Assembly (NCBI RefSeq): GCF_019285735.1
Contig: NZ_CP079107.1
Location: 62,001 to 126,000 of the forward strand
Source: Paeniglutamicibacter sp. Y32M11
Lineage (GTDB): Bacteria; Actinomycetota; Actinomycetes; Actinomycetales; Micrococcaceae
DNA length: 64,000 bases
Direction of reading: 5' to 3'
Numbering within the stretch: the first letter of the stretch is position 1; each line of letters begins with the position of its first letter. Shown here one piece after another: positions 44,197-53,887 of this stretch. The translations under genes and the position numbers were made by a program. Below the pieces are notes generated by a model. The model was given only the letters and a program-made list of their open reading frames with translations. It was not told the DNA's origin and ran no database searches.

Positions 44197-46200
44197 ATGA
44201 GCACCGATTCGTCAATTGCCACCAACTCCGCAGAGCCAACCGCTGGAGTGAACCACCGCGACAATAATGTGCGCGCGCAGGATGACTTGTACAGGCACGC
44301 CAACGGAGCCTGGCTCTCAACAGCACAGATCCCTGCCGATCAGGGGAGCTACGGTTCGTTCATGGCCCTGCGCGATGATTCCGAGGCAGCGGTCAAAGCG
44401 ATCATTGAAGACGCTCAAGCGAACAGCAAGGCTGACGACGGATCTGTTGACGAACGCAAGAAGCGCATCGCAAATCTGTATTCAAGTTTCATGGATGAGG
44501 AGCGCATCGAGGCAAACGGGGTAGATCCGATCCGCGAAGACCTTGCCGCTATCTACGCCACCGAGTCCATTACCGAGCTCATTAAGCTCAGCGGATCGTT
44601 TTACCGTCGCGGCGTTTCCGGCTTTATCCAGGCCGGAGCCAGTTCTGATGCTGGATCGCCAGAGCGCAACCTGCTGACCCTCATGCAGGGCGGATTGGGT
44701 CTGCCCGACGAGTCCTACTATCGCGAAGAGCAGTTCGCCGAACTCCTTCGTGAGTACCAGGAGCATCTAGGCCGGCTGCTGGCGCTTGGCGAGCTCACCG
44801 ATACCGAGGCTGCCGCGGCTGACGTCGTGGCCCTAGAAACCCTCCTGGCGTCCCATCACTGGGACCGTGTGAAGTGCCGCGACGCCCAGGCCCGCTACAA
44901 CCTCTTGACCGCAGAGGGATTGTTTGAAGATATTCCGTCCCTTGCCAGTTGGTTGGACGGCGCCGGCATCGAACCGAAGTACTTCGCCGAGGTCGACGTA
45001 TGGCAGCCAAGCTACCTCAAGGGCCTCGAAGATGTGCTCAATTCCCAGCCACTAGCTACCTGGCAGCATTGGCTGGCCGTGCAGCTGATCCGTTCGAATG
45101 CTCCCTACCTGTCCAGCGCCTTTGTTGATGAGAACTTCTCGTTCTACTCGGCCAAGCTTTCCGGCGTTCAGGCATTGCGTGAACGCTGGAAGCGAGGAGT
45201 AGCTTTCACCGAAGGCGCAGTTGGCGAAGACATCGGTCAGCTGTATGTTGCTGCCCACTTCCCGCAACGCAGTAAGGACCTGATGGAAGCCTTGGTGACT
45301 AACCTCATTGATGCCTACCGACTTTCCATCGGCGAGCTGACGTGGATGAGTCCGGAAACGAAGAGCAAGGCCCTTGAGAAGCTCGCGATGTTCCGCTCGA
45401 AGATCGGCTACCCCAACGAGTGGATCGACTACTCGTCGCTATCCACCGTTGCTGACAATGTCATTACCAACATTGCGGCGGCCAACGAATTCGAGTTCCT
45501 GCGCGAATTGAAGAAGATCGAAGATGGTGTGGACCGTGAGCTGTGGTTTATGTACCCACAGACGGTCAACGCCTATTACCACCCGCTGCTGAATGAAATC
45601 GCGTTCCCTGCGGCAATTCTTCGCACTCCCTTCTTTGGCGCGGATCGTGACGCGGCATCTAACTACGGTGCCATCGGCGCAGTGATTGGACACGAGATCG
45701 GGCATGGTTTTGACGATCAGGGTTCCCAGTTCGACGGCACCGGAGAGCTGAAGAACTGGTGGACCGATGCGGACCGCGAAGCATTTGAGTCTCTGACCGG
45801 AAGGCTTGTTGAGCAGTACGACGCCTTGGTCCCCTCCGAGGCTCCCGATCACCATGTCAACGGCAAGCTCACCCTCGGTGAGAATATCGGTGACCTGGGT
45901 GGGCTGAGCATCGCCTACACGGCCTACAAACTCGATCTGGCCGCACGTGGCCTGGACGCCGACGAAGTGATTGACGGACTCAACGGCGACCAGCGGTTCT
46001 TCTACTCGTGGGCGGAAGCCTGGCGTACGCTGACGCGACAGGAAACCATGATCACCCGCATCACCACCGATCCGCACTCACCCGGTGAATTCCGTTGTAA
46101 TCAGGTGCCAAAGAACATGGACGCGTTCCACGAGGCATTTGGCACTAAGCCAGGGGACGGCATGTGGTTGGACCCGGAGGATCGCGTCAGGATCTGGTAG
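44197..46200 (+). CDS. M13 family zinc endopeptidase (PepO-like)
   Basis: Neprilysin-type metallopeptidase, 667 residues from the ATG at 44197 (AGGA five nt upstream; an ATG at 44182 is in frame). The N-terminal M13_N domain starts RAQDDLYRHANGAW; the catalytic domain has VIGHEIGHGFDDQGSQFD with HExxH at 499-503, the downstream ligand in ENIGDLGG (Glu562), NAYYHPLLNEIAFPAAIL (substrate-binding Asn-Ala-Tyr/Phe motif) and CNQVPKNMDAFHEAF near the end. No signal peptide, so a cytoplasmic oligopeptidase, as for most actinobacterial members. Zinc ligands are complete. Confidence 0.95.
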   Translation: MSTDSSIATNSAEPTAGVNHRDNNVRAQDDLYRHANGAWLSTAQIPADQGSYGSFMALRDDSEAAVKAIIEDAQANSKADDGSVDERKKRIANLYSSFMDEERIEANGVDPIREDLAAIYATESITELIKLSGSFYRRGVSGFIQAGASSDAGSPERNLLTLMQGGLGLPDESYYREEQFAELLREYQEHLGRLLALGELTDTEAAAADVVALETLLASHHWDRVKCRDAQARYNLLTAEGLFEDIPSLASWLDGAGIEPKYFAEVDVWQPSYLKGLEDVLNSQPLATWQHWLAVQLIRSNAPYLSSAFVDENFSFYSAKLSGVQALRERWKRGVAFTEGAVGEDIGQLYVAAHFPQRSKDLMEALVTNLIDAYRLSIGELTWMSPETKSKALEKLAMFRSKIGYPNEWIDYSSLSTVADNVITNIAAANEFEFLRELKKIEDGVDRELWFMYPQTVNAYYHPLLNEIAFPAAILRTPFFGADRDAASNYGAIGAVIGHEIGHGFDDQGSQFDGTGELKNWWTDADREAFESLTGRLVEQYDALVPSEAPDHHVNGKLTLGENIGDLGGLSIAYTAYKLDLAARGLDADEVIDGLNGDQRFFYSWAEAWRTLTRQETMITRITTDPHSPGEFRCNQVPKNMDAFHEAFGTKPGDGMWLDPEDRVRIW

Positions 46201-46209
46201 AAACGCCGC

Positions 46210-46259
46210 CGCAACTGCCGCCGCCTTCTTTCCTAGGGTAGAAGGGGGCGGCAGTTGCG
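46210..46259. terminator. Bidirectional terminator between convergent genes
   Basis: 20-bp near-perfect stem CGCAACTGCCGCCGCCTTCT / AGAAGGGGGCGGCAGTTGCG between the M13 peptidase and the alpha/beta hydrolase genes. Confidence 0.85.
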
Positions 46260-46261
46260 TG

Positions 46262-47140
46262 TCAGGACTCCGACTGCGTGAAGTAGTCCCCAATGTCATC
46301 AAGTAACGTGCCGAATGCGGCTGGCACGGACCCGTGTATGCCCTTCGGGGTTTCCAAGTGGGTGGATCCGGGAACGACCTCATGGAGCTTCAGCGCGGTG
46401 GTACGGAAGTATGCCGCGCTTTTAGAACCAGCCATAAAATGGGTGTTTTTCGGAAGAATGGCGAAGCTGTTCGCCGGCCGCGACTCCTCGAGTGCCGCCC
46501 GCAATTCGCCCACGCCGCTGGGCAGCAGCGTGCGTGCCAACTTTCCCGTTTTGGTTCGTGAAGTTCCTGCCAATAGCGCGGCCAGGATTGGTTCGGGGAC
46601 GCGGCTGAGTGTCGCGGAAAACTTCATGCCCCTTTCCAAGCGGGCCAGCGCCCGGCTATTGCGTCCGGCGGCAACGTCGTCGGAGAACGCCCTTAACCAT
46701 TTCGTATCGATGGCGGTATCGAGGTTGATCGCAGGGTCGTAGACGGCGAGGCGTTTCGGGACCGGGCCGGTGGCGGTTTCCTGGGGATCTATGAAGCTTC
46801 GAACCGCGTTGAGCACCACCGCGCCACCGAGGGAATGGCCGAACAGGGACTGGGCGCCTGTGTGATTGAGCATAAGAGCAACATCGGAGATCTCGGTATC
46901 CATGGAGTAATCAGGGGGCTGATCGGTGGAATTTCCGCGACCACGACGGTCATAAACATCTAAGGTCCATTCATCACCCAGCCGCTTGCTCAGTGCGGCA
47001 GCGAACGGCCGGTAGATCATCGCGGTCAAGAAAGCGCCGCCAACCACTAGAATCCGGCGGTGTCCGGGCGCGTCGGAGGCTCCGTAGGAATAAAGTGCGA
47101 GGGATCCGCCGTCACTGGTCGGAAGAATGCGTTCGTTCAT
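46262..47140 (-). CDS. Alpha/beta hydrolase
   Basis: 292-residue alpha/beta-hydrolase fold protein. Nucleophile elbow LFGHSLGGAVV with Ser103; the oxyanion region follows LVVGGAFLTA; DVYDRRGRGNS is the usual strand before the elbow; the catalytic His is likely in VPGSTHLETPKG or near the end. ATG at 47140 with GGAGGG upstream and a TAGAAT -10 just before it. Substrate unknown: esterase, lipase or similar. Divergent from lysS. Confidence 0.85.
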   Translation of the reverse strand: MNERILPTSDGGSLALYSYGASDAPGHRRILVVGGAFLTAMIYRPFAAALSKRLGDEWTLDVYDRRGRGNSTDQPPDYSMDTEISDVALMLNHTGAQSLFGHSLGGAVVLNAVRSFIDPQETATGPVPKRLAVYDPAINLDTAIDTKWLRAFSDDVAAGRNSRALARLERGMKFSATLSRVPEPILAALLAGTSRTKTGKLARTLLPSGVGELRAALEESRPANSFAILPKNTHFMAGSKSAAYFRTTALKLHEVVPGSTHLETPKGIHGSVPAAFGTLLDDIGDYFTQSES

Positions 47141-47224
47141 GATCCCTCCATTCTATTCTGGGAATGTTCTCGCCCGTGTTGGTGGTGCTGCACACCTCTC
47201 AGCGCGCGCACAGAGAATCCAGAC

Positions 47225-47239
47225 TAGAATTGCCTATTG
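47225..47239 (+). promoter_or_regulatory. Probable leaderless promoter of lysS
   Basis: TAGAAT (47225-47230), 8 nt, then the GTG at 47239. This favours the GTG over the in-frame ATG at 47164, whose extra 25 residues are not seen in LysRS proteins. Confidence 0.55.
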
Positions 47240-48753
47240 TGACTTCCGATAAAACTTCCCCCGCAGCCAACAACCCCAACGACCAGCGCCAGGTGCGTAT
47301 GGATAAGCGCGCCGCATTGTTGGCTCGCGGAGCTGAAGCCTACCCGGTGGGCGTAGCGCGTACACACTCGCTGCACGAGATCCGAGAGCTATTCCCCGAG
47401 CTTGAGCCTGACTCCACCACGGGGCTCCAGGTAGGCGTCGTGGGACGAATCGTGTTCCAGCGCAACACCGGAAAGCTGTGCTTCGCCACCCTGCAGGAAG
47501 GCGGCCCCGAAGGCGCCGGTACCCGGCTGCAGGCCATGCTATCGCTGGCCAACGTCGGCGAAGAGAAACTCGCGGACTGGAAGGCCCTGGTCGACCTCGG
47601 TGACCACGTCCTGATCACGGGCGAAGTAATTGCCTCACGTCGTGGTGAACTGTCGATCATGGCGACCGACTGGCAGATGGCCTCGAAGGCGCTGCGCCCG
47701 TTGCCGGTGCTTCACGCCGAACTCAACGAGGAAACTCGCGTTCGCCAGCGCTACGCAGACTTGATCGTTCGCGACGAAGCCAGAGAAATGGTTTACAAGC
47801 GCGCAGCCATTATCCGTGCAGTGCGAGACACCTTGCACGCACGCGACTACGTCGAAGTTGAAACCCCGATCCTGCAGCTGGTCCACGGTGGCGCTTCCGC
47901 TCGCCCCTTTGAGACCCATCTGAATGCATTTGACCAGCCGATGACGCTGCGCATTGCCCTGGAGCTATATCTCAAGCGCGCGGTCGTTGGCGGAATTGAC
48001 CGGGTCTTTGAAGTCGGACGTATCTTCCGTAACGAAGGCGTGGACTCCACGCACTCCCCGGAATTCACAATGCTGGAATGCTACGAAGCCTATGCAGATC
48101 AATTTGTGATGGCGGACCGCATCAAGGAAGTCATCCTTAATGCAGCGGATGCTGTCGGTGCTGGACGCCAGATTGAGACCGCCAAGGGCACCATCAACCT
48201 TGACGGAGATTGGGCTTGGTTGGGTGTCTACCCGGGTCTTTCCGCAGGTGTTGGGCAGGAGATTACTCCCGATACAGATGCCGAAACTCTTCGTTCAATT
48301 GCCGCAAAACATGGTGTGAAAGTTGATCCAAAGTGGGAGTCGGAAAAACTAGTCATTGAATTGTTTGGTGAAATTGTTGAGCCGACGCTTATTGATCCCA
48401 CCTTTGTCTACGATTACCCACCCGCTGCTCAGCCGTTGGCCCGCCCGCACCGGAGCAAGCCTGGTGTCATCGAAGCCTGGGACCTGATTATTGGTGGCAT
48501 GGAGCGAGGCACGGCATTCTCCGAGCTTATTGATCCTGTTATCCAGCGCGATCGCCTCACCGCGCAGTCCTTAATGGCAGCAGGTGGGGACGATGAAGCC
48601 ATGCAATTGGATGAAGATTTCCTGCGGGCCCTAGAGTATGGCGCCCCGCCAATGGGCGGTATTGGATTGGGCATTGATCGTATCGTGATGCTCTTTTCGG
48701 ACACGGGAATCCGCGAAACCATCCTCTTCCCATTGCTCAAGCCGGAGGCCTAA
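47239..48753 (+). CDS. lysS: Lysyl-tRNA synthetase (class II)
   Basis: Charges tRNA-Lys. 504 residues from the GTG at 47239: N-terminal OB-fold anticodon domain (about 70-160), motif 1 around YVEVETPILQ, motif 2 FEVGRIFRNEGVDSTHSPEFTMLECY, motif 3 GIGLGIDRIVMLF near the C-terminus. From about 48,230 onward codon choice shifts to more A/T-ending codons (GGT, GTT, CTT, GAA, AAA) than in the first two thirds, and this continues into the small gene and lsr2 behind it. Confidence 0.96.
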   Translation: MTSDKTSPAANNPNDQRQVRMDKRAALLARGAEAYPVGVARTHSLHEIRELFPELEPDSTTGLQVGVVGRIVFQRNTGKLCFATLQEGGPEGAGTRLQAMLSLANVGEEKLADWKALVDLGDHVLITGEVIASRRGELSIMATDWQMASKALRPLPVLHAELNEETRVRQRYADLIVRDEAREMVYKRAAIIRAVRDTLHARDYVEVETPILQLVHGGASARPFETHLNAFDQPMTLRIALELYLKRAVVGGIDRVFEVGRIFRNEGVDSTHSPEFTMLECYEAYADQFVMADRIKEVILNAADAVGAGRQIETAKGTINLDGDWAWLGVYPGLSAGVGQEITPDTDAETLRSIAAKHGVKVDPKWESEKLVIELFGEIVEPTLIDPTFVYDYPPAAQPLARPHRSKPGVIEAWDLIIGGMERGTAFSELIDPVIQRDRLTAQSLMAAGGDDEAMQLDEDFLRALEYGAPPMGGIGLGIDRIVMLFSDTGIRETILFPLLKPEA

Positions 48754-48754
48754 A

Positions 48755-48910
48755 TTGCCGTACCTCGAAGCGATTCTGCCCACCATTGTTGTCGGCTTGA
48801 TCTTCTGGTTCGCGATCCGTGCGGTGTCCAATGTTGACCGAAACGAACGTGCTGCAGAAGCCGAAGTTGACGCTCAAATTAAATTGGATGGTGAGGGCGC
48901 AGACAAATGA
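48755..48910 (+). CDS. Small membrane protein downstream of lysS, TTG start
   Basis: 51-residue product beginning with TTG one base behind the lysS stop; CGGAGG ends 9 nt upstream as ribosome binding site. The sequence opens LPYLEAILPTIVVGLIFWFAIRAV, one membrane helix, followed by a charged tail (NVDRNERAAEAEVDAQIKLDGEGADK). It is probably translated from the lysS mRNA. I recall similar short proteins behind lysS in Arthrobacter-type genomes, but know of no function. Easily missed because of the TTG start and small size. Confidence 0.7.
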   Translation: MPYLEAILPTIVVGLIFWFAIRAVSNVDRNERAAEAEVDAQIKLDGEGADK

Positions 48911-49052
48911 ACGGCGAAAGCTGTTAATTGTCTGATGACCTGCATTCTCACTTGCATAATGTCTCTTACTTGTGTTTATGATGTGTGTGCGCGCTTGTTC
49001 CCAAACCGTTATATGGGTTCAAGTGAATTCCCACTGCAACTAGGAGTACCCA

Positions 49053-49373
49053 ATGGCCCGTCAGGTCCAAATTGCTTTGATCGATGATATTGATGGATCG
49101 GAAGCGTCGGAATCCGTCGTCTTTGGTCTAGGTGGACAGCATTACGAAATTGACCTCAACGAAGAGCATGCTGCGGAATTCCGTGAAGCATTTAAGCCTT
49201 ACATCAAGGTTGCTCGTACTTCGAAGCAGTTCACCCCCAAGGAGGCTCCGGCCATCCGCGCTTGGGCCAAGGACAATAACGTCAAGGTGAACGCCCGCGG
49301 GCGTTTGCAGGCTGATGTCATTGCTGCGTACCACGCTGCAATGGCCAAGAAGTCGCGCTCGAAGTCCAAGTAA
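49053..49373 (+). CDS. lsr2: Lsr2 nucleoid-associated protein
   Basis: H-NS-like xenogeneic silencer of actinobacteria that bridges AT-rich DNA. 106 residues: N-terminal dimerisation domain (MARQVQIALIDDIDGSEA...YEIDLNEEHA) and C-terminal DNA-binding domain (IRAWAKDNNVKVNARGRLQADVIAAY) with the AT-hook-like RGR at 82-84. TAGGAGT precedes the ATG. Lies between lysS and clpC, a common position. AT-rich pieces in this window, such as the IS debris, are candidate targets. Confidence 0.95.
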   Translation: MARQVQIALIDDIDGSEASESVVFGLGGQHYEIDLNEEHAAEFREAFKPYIKVARTSKQFTPKEAPAIRAWAKDNNVKVNARGRLQADVIAAYHAAMAKKSRSKSK

Positions 49374-49437
49374 CGTTCTCGAGGCTTGACGGTCTCACCA
49401 CACTTGGGGGTGCGGTGGCCGTGGCCGAGGAGCATTA

Positions 49438-49489
49438 GCGAAGGGTGTTCGGATCCAATTCATTGGAACCGAACACCCTTCGCTCTTTA
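49438..49489 (+). terminator. Terminator behind lsr2
   Basis: Perfect 15-bp stem GCGAAGGGTGTTCGG / CCGAACACCCTTCGC with further pairing in the loop (TCCAAT/ATTGGA), then TCTTT. Confidence 0.9.
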
Positions 49490-49600
49490 ACGCGTAACTG
49501 AACGCCGAGGGCGAACACTGTTATCCCTTGGGCGAACATCCAACATGAGCTCTTGATTGATGCGTAGCATCGAAATACGTGTTAGCTAGGAGTGTGCCGC

Positions 49601-52114
49601 ATGTTTGAGAGATTTACCGACCGTGCCCGTCGCGTTGTCGTGCTTGCCCAAGAAGAGGCGCGCATGCTCAACCACAACTACATCGGAACCGAGCACGTAT
49701 TGCTCGGCCTCATCCATGAGGGCGAGGGAGTAGCGGCCAAGGCCCTTGAGTCGCTGAATATTTCCCTTGGCGCCGTGCGTGAGCAGGTCCAAGAGATTAT
49801 CGGACAGGGCCAGCAGGCCCCCTCCGGTCATATCCCCTTTACTCCGCGAGCCAAGAAGGTTTTGGAACTCTCGCTGCGTGAGGCGCTTCAACTGGGCCAC
49901 AACTACATCGGTACCGAGCACATCCTGCTCGGCCTGATTCGCGAGGGTGAGGGCGTTGCCGCCCAGGTTCTGGTGAAGCTCGGAGCCGATCTGTCCCGCG
50001 TCCGCCAGCAGGTCATCCAGCTGCTCTCGGGCTACCAGGGCGGCAAGGAAACCGCAGGCGCTGGTGTCAGCTCCGGCGGCCAGACCGAAGGTACTCCCGC
50101 TGGTTCGGCAGTGCTGGACCAATTTGGACGTAATCTCACCGCGGCTGCCCGCGAGGGCAAGTTGGACCCGGTTATTGGGCGCGAATTCGAAATGGAACGC
50201 GTCATGCAGATCCTTTCGCGACGCACCAAGAACAACCCGGTGCTCATCGGTGAGCCAGGCGTCGGCAAGACCGCCGTCGTCGAGGGCTTGGCCCAGGCCA
50301 TCGTGCGTGGAGATGTCCCGGAAACCATCAAGGACAAGCAGCTCTACACTCTTGACCTTGGTTCGCTGGTAGCCGGTTCGCGCTACCGCGGTGACTTCGA
50401 GGAACGCCTGAAGAAGGTCCTCAAGGAAATCCGCACCCGCGGCGATATTATTCTGTTCATCGACGAGATCCACACCCTTGTGGGTGCCGGTGCTGCCGAG
50501 GGCGCTATCGACGCGGCCTCGATTCTGAAGCCGATGCTGGCTCGCGGTGAGCTCCAGACCATTGGTGCAACGACTCTGGACGAGTACCGGAAGCACATCG
50601 AAAAGGACGCGGCCCTCGAGCGCCGTTTCCAGCCGATTCAGGTCAAGGAGCCTTCCGTCGAGCAGACCACGCAGATCCTGCGTGGCTTGCGTGACCGCTA
50701 CGAGGCGCACCACCGCGTGTCCATCACCGATGGCGCCCTGGCTGCTGCCGCCGAGTTGGCTCACCGCTACATCTCCGACCGCTTCCTGCCTGACAAGGCC
50801 ATCGACCTGATCGATGAAGCCGGTGCTCGCCTGCGCATCCGACGCATGACTGCCCCTCCGGCGCTCAAGTTGATGGATGAGGAAATCTCCACGGTTCGCC
50901 TGGAGAAGGAAGCCGCTATCGACGCACAGGACTTCGAGGGTGCTGCGTCGCTGCGCGACAAGGAGGGCAAGCTTCAGGAAGCCCGTGCCGAGAAGGAAAA
51001 GGCCTGGAAGAACGGTGAACTCGACGAAATTGCCGAGGTTGATGCCGATCTGATTGCCGAAGTCTTGGCGAACTCCACGGGTATCCCGGTCATCAAGCTG
51101 ACCGAGGAAGAATCCACACGACTGCTGAACATGGAAGATGAACTGCACAAGCGGGTCATCGGACAGGATCAGGCAATCAAGGCCATTTCGCAGGCCATCC
51201 GTCGTACCCGTGCCGGACTGAAGGACCCGAACCGCCCGGGCGGTTCGTTCATCTTCGCCGGCCCGACCGGCGTCGGCAAAACCGAGCTGGCCAAGGCCTT
51301 GGCGGAGTTCCTCTTCGGTGAAGAGGACGCGCTGATCACCTTGGACATGTCCGAGTACTCGGAGAAGCACACGGTTTCGCGTCTGTTCGGTGCCCCTCCG
51401 GGCTACGTCGGATACGAAGAGGGCGGCCAGCTGACCGAGAAGGTACGTCGTCGTCCGTTCTCCGTGGTGCTTTTCGACGAGGTCGAGAAGGCTCACGCGG
51501 ATCTGTTCAACTCGTTGCTGCAGATTCTGGAAGACGGCCGCTTGACCGACTCCCAGGGCCGCGTGGTCGACTTCAAGAACACCGTGATCATCATGACCAC
51601 CAACCTTGGTACCCGCGACATCTCTAAGGGTGTGATGACTGGTTTCCAGTCGTCTTCCGATACCAAGACCGGTTACAACCGTATGCAGGCCAAGGTTCAG
51701 GAGGAATTGCGTCAGCACTTCCGCCCCGAATTCCTGAACCGTGTTGATGATGTTGTGGTCTTCCCGCAGCTGACTCAGGACGAGATCGTGGAGATCGTGG
51801 ACCTGTTCCTCGGCCGCCTGCAGAAGCGACTCGATGGCCGCAACATGACCATCGAATTGTCGCCGGCAGCCCGCATTCTGTTGGCCACCCGCGGATACGA
51901 CCCGGCCATGGGTGCTCGTCCGTTGCGCAGGACCATGCAGCGCGACATCGAAGACCAGCTCTCCGAGAAGATTCTCTTCGGCGAGTTGAGCTCGGGCCAG
52001 CACGTTAAGGTTGACGTCGAGGGCGAAGGTGACGAGGCGAAGTTCACCTTCCACGGTGAAGGTGGAACCCCGCAGCTCGAGGGCGAACCCGCGCCGGTAG
52101 CCATCGAAGGCTAA
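49601..52114 (+). CDS. clpC: ATP-dependent Clp protease ATP-binding subunit ClpC
   Basis: AAA+ unfoldase feeding ClpP. 837 residues from the ATG at 49601 (AGGAG 8 nt upstream; the frame extends 3 codons further to a GTG). Two N-terminal Clp_N repeats (about 1-150, each with [15 protein letters not shown]), first AAA module with Walker A GEPGVGKT at 217-224, a UVR-type middle segment ([22 protein letters not shown]), second AAA module with GPTGVGKT at 554-561, and the ClpB_D2-small domain. The VGF-type ClpP-docking loop is expected near the second module. Normal length; monocistronic, bounded by two terminators. Confidence 0.97.
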   Translation: MFERFTDRARRVVVLAQEEARMLNHNYIGTEHVLLGLIHEGEGVAAKALESLNISLGAVREQVQEIIGQGQQAPSGHIPFTPRAKKVLELSLREALQLGHNYIGTEHILLGLIREGEGVAAQVLVKLGADLSRVRQQVIQLLSGYQGGKETAGAGVSSGGQTEGTPAGSAVLDQFGRNLTAAAREGKLDPVIGREFEMERVMQILSRRTKNNPVLIGEPGVGKTAVVEGLAQAIVRGDVPETIKDKQLYTLDLGSLVAGSRYRGDFEERLKKVLKEIRTRGDIILFIDEIHTLVGAGAAEGAIDAASILKPMLARGELQTIGATTLDEYRKHIEKDAALERRFQPIQVKEPSVEQTTQILRGLRDRYEAHHRVSITDGALAAAAELAHRYISDRFLPDKAIDLIDEAGARLRIRRMTAPPALKLMDEEISTVRLEKEAAIDAQDFEGAASLRDKEGKLQEARAEKEKAWKNGELDEIAEVDADLIAEVLANSTGIPVIKLTEEESTRLLNMEDELHKRVIGQDQAIKAISQAIRRTRAGLKDPNRPGGSFIFAGPTGVGKTELAKALAEFLFGEEDALITLDMSEYSEKHTVSRLFGAPPGYVGYEEGGQLTEKVRRRPFSVVLFDEVEKAHADLFNSLLQILEDGRLTDSQGRVVDFKNTVIIMTTNLGTRDISKGVMTGFQSSSDTKTGYNRMQAKVQEELRQHFRPEFLNRVDDVVVFPQLTQDEIVEIVDLFLGRLQKRLDGRNMTIELSPAARILLATRGYDPAMGARPLRRTMQRDIEDQLSEKILFGELSSGQHVKVDVEGEGDEAKFTFHGEGGTPQLEGEPAPVAIEG

Positions 52115-52124
52115 GCAAAAGTAC

Positions 52125-52174
52125 ACAAACGACGAGGGGCGACATCCGAAAGGATGCCGCCCCTCGTCGTTTGT
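52125..52174 (+). terminator. Terminator behind clpC
   Basis: About 23-bp stem ACAAACGACGAGGGGCG-CATCC / GGATG-CGCCCCTCGTCGTTTGT closed by a GAAA tetraloop, one A/C mismatch. Very stable, no long T-run. Confidence 0.9.
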
Positions 52175-52235
52175 GCTTGTCACACGGGCAGGTGGCGCTG
52201 TTCACGCAATGCGGCTGCGGTACCGCCGCCAGGCT

Positions 52236-52248
52236 TAGGATTGAAATA
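52236..52248 (+). promoter_or_regulatory. Leaderless promoter of the acetyltransferase gene
   Basis: TAGGAT (52236-52241), exactly 6 nt, ATG at 52248. Confidence 0.65.
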
Positions 52249-52754
52249 TGGAATCCATTACCATCAGGCGTGCAAAGACCAGCGACGTGAAAAGCATCCG
52301 CGAGCTCGTCAAGCCACTGGCCAACGAACGCGTTCTGCTGGAAAAGGAAGCTGTCGCCTATTACGAGAATTTGCAAGAATTCTTTATTGCCGACGACGCT
52401 GACGGCAACGTCATCGGCTGCGGTGGGCTGCACGTCATGTGGGAAGACATCGCCGAGGTTCGTACCCTAGCCTCTAACGAAGCCTGGCGCGGCCGCGGTG
52501 TGGGCCGCTTGCTACTGCAGCGATTGCTGCAAGAGGCACGCGAGCTGGGCGTATCTCGGGTCTTCTGCCTGACCTTCGAGGTCGACTTCTTTATCCGCAA
52601 CGGATTTACCGTGATGGCTGAGCAAAGCGCCGTCGACCCAGAGGTCTATTCGGAACTACTGCGCTCCACCGATGAGGGTGTCGCCGAATTCCTGGATCTC
52701 GCGCGAGTGAAGCCCAATACGCTGGGCAACACCCGAATGATCATTAACTTCTAA
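52248..52754 (+). CDS. argA: Amino-acid N-acetyltransferase (ArgA-like GNAT)
   Basis: GNAT-fold enzyme, 168 residues, resembling the actinobacterial stand-alone ArgA (Rv2747 type) that acetylates glutamate/glutamine for arginine synthesis. Features: IRRAKTSDVKSIRELV at the N-terminus, GCGGLHVMWEDIAEVRTLASNEAWRGRGVGRLLLQRLL with the acetyl-CoA R/Q-x-x-G-x-G/A loop (RGRGVG), and CLTFEVDFFIRNGF. No other arginine genes nearby. The specific substrate assignment is by similarity pattern from memory. Confidence 0.8.
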   Translation: MESITIRRAKTSDVKSIRELVKPLANERVLLEKEAVAYYENLQEFFIADDADGNVIGCGGLHVMWEDIAEVRTLASNEAWRGRGVGRLLLQRLLQEARELGVSRVFCLTFEVDFFIRNGFTVMAEQSAVDPEVYSELLRSTDEGVAEFLDLARVKPNTLGNTRMIINF

Positions 52755-52788
52755 AGCGCGCTTCGGTGTTGACGCGCTGATCCCGGGC

Positions 52789-53784
52789 TCAGTGCGGCAG
52801 TGCTATGCCCGTTGGACCCGCCAGCGCCAATCCGTCGGCCAGCAGCGAATCTAGGGCACGAACGCGCTGTTCGGCCTGCGCTTCCAGCGCGTGCAGCTCC
52901 ACCCACGCTCGGTGCTCTTGGGAGGCTTCCCGGGCAGGGTTCAGCTCGATGGCTGCCCGCGAGGCGGCTGTCAGATCCACGGTGCCCAACAAATCGGCGC
53001 GTTGAACAGGGGCAGGTGCATGACGCAATACCGCCATCATGGCTCCGCGCACCTGCCGGTCGGTGCCGTGCCAGGGCTGCCCCTTGGGCTTGTAATGAGG
53101 TTCGGGTCGCCCCGCAGCGATCCACGCACACTGATTGATGACCGGGCAATCCTCACAACGGGGGGAGCGTGCCGTACAGACCAGGGCGCCGAGTTCCATC
53201 ACCGCGATGTTCCACGCATTGGCCAGTCGTGCGTCTGCGCCAGCTGAGGATGAGACAGTGGGCATCAGACGAGCGGCAAGGGCCAGCTCACCGGCGGTCT
53301 GGGATTGCTCGGGTAACGCTTGCCCACTAACCAGACGCGCATGAACCCGACGGATATTGGTATCCACCACCACCGCTGGCACATTAAAGGCAAAGCAGGC
53401 GATGGCCGCGGCCGTGTAGGTTCCGACTCCCGGCAGAGCCAGGAGCTCTTCCTGCGTTGCAGGAACCTCGCCGTCGAACTCGTCGGTGATCACCGTTGCC
53501 GCAGCGTGTAGCCGCAGGGCCCTGCGCGGATAGCCCAGCCGTCCCCAAGCCTTCAGTGCCTCGGACACCGGCTCGGCGGCCAGTGCCGCGGGGGTTGGCC
53601 ATCGTTTCATCCAGGTTTCCCACACCGGAAGTACGCGGATGACGGGGGTTTGTTGCAGCATGAATTCGGAGACCATCACGGCCCACGGGCTCACCGAGGA
53701 GCTGCGCCATGGCAAGGCACGTGCGTTCAGTGCGTACCAGTCGGTGATTTTGTGGTGGATGGTCTCCAACTCGGGGTGCGGCAC
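52789..53784 (-). CDS. mutY: A/G-specific adenine DNA glycosylase
   Basis: Removes adenine mispaired with 8-oxoguanine. 331 residues: catalytic Glu40 in MVSEFMLQQTPV, helix-hairpin-helix LLALPGVGTYTAAAI (115-129), catalytic Asp141 in VVDTNIRRV, and the 4Fe-4S cysteines C203-x6-C210-x2-C213-x5-C219. The C-terminal region is short and lacks an obvious MutT-like domain. GTG start at 53784 with AAAGGA 11 nt upstream. Confidence 0.95.
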   Translation of the reverse strand: MPHPELETIHHKITDWYALNARALPWRSSSVSPWAVMVSEFMLQQTPVIRVLPVWETWMKRWPTPAALAAEPVSEALKAWGRLGYPRRALRLHAAATVITDEFDGEVPATQEELLALPGVGTYTAAAIACFAFNVPAVVVDTNIRRVHARLVSGQALPEQSQTAGELALAARLMPTVSSSAGADARLANAWNIAVMELGALVCTARSPRCEDCPVINQCAWIAAGRPEPHYKPKGQPWHGTDRQVRGAMMAVLRHAPAPVQRADLLGTVDLTAASRAAIELNPAREASQEHRAWVELHALEAQAEQRVRALDSLLADGLALAGPTGIALPH

Positions 53785-53874
53785 GGTGGGGTAAATCCTT
53801 TGTGTGGCGGGTAAATGCTGGCGATATCACTCTAGCTGGCGGCGTGGGAGTCGGCGTCAACCGCTTGAGCTTCG

Positions 53875-53887
53875 TAGCCTTGAGTTA
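53875..53887 (+). promoter_or_regulatory. Leaderless promoter of the anchored unknown protein
   Basis: TAGCCT (53875-53880), exactly 6 nt, ATG at 53887. Confidence 0.65.

Noticed and set aside
49586-52183. Long open frame (about 865 codons) on the minus strand over clpC
   Set aside because: Mirror frame of a strongly codon-biased gene; composition is typical of antisense shadows, no domain recognisable, and clpC itself is certain.
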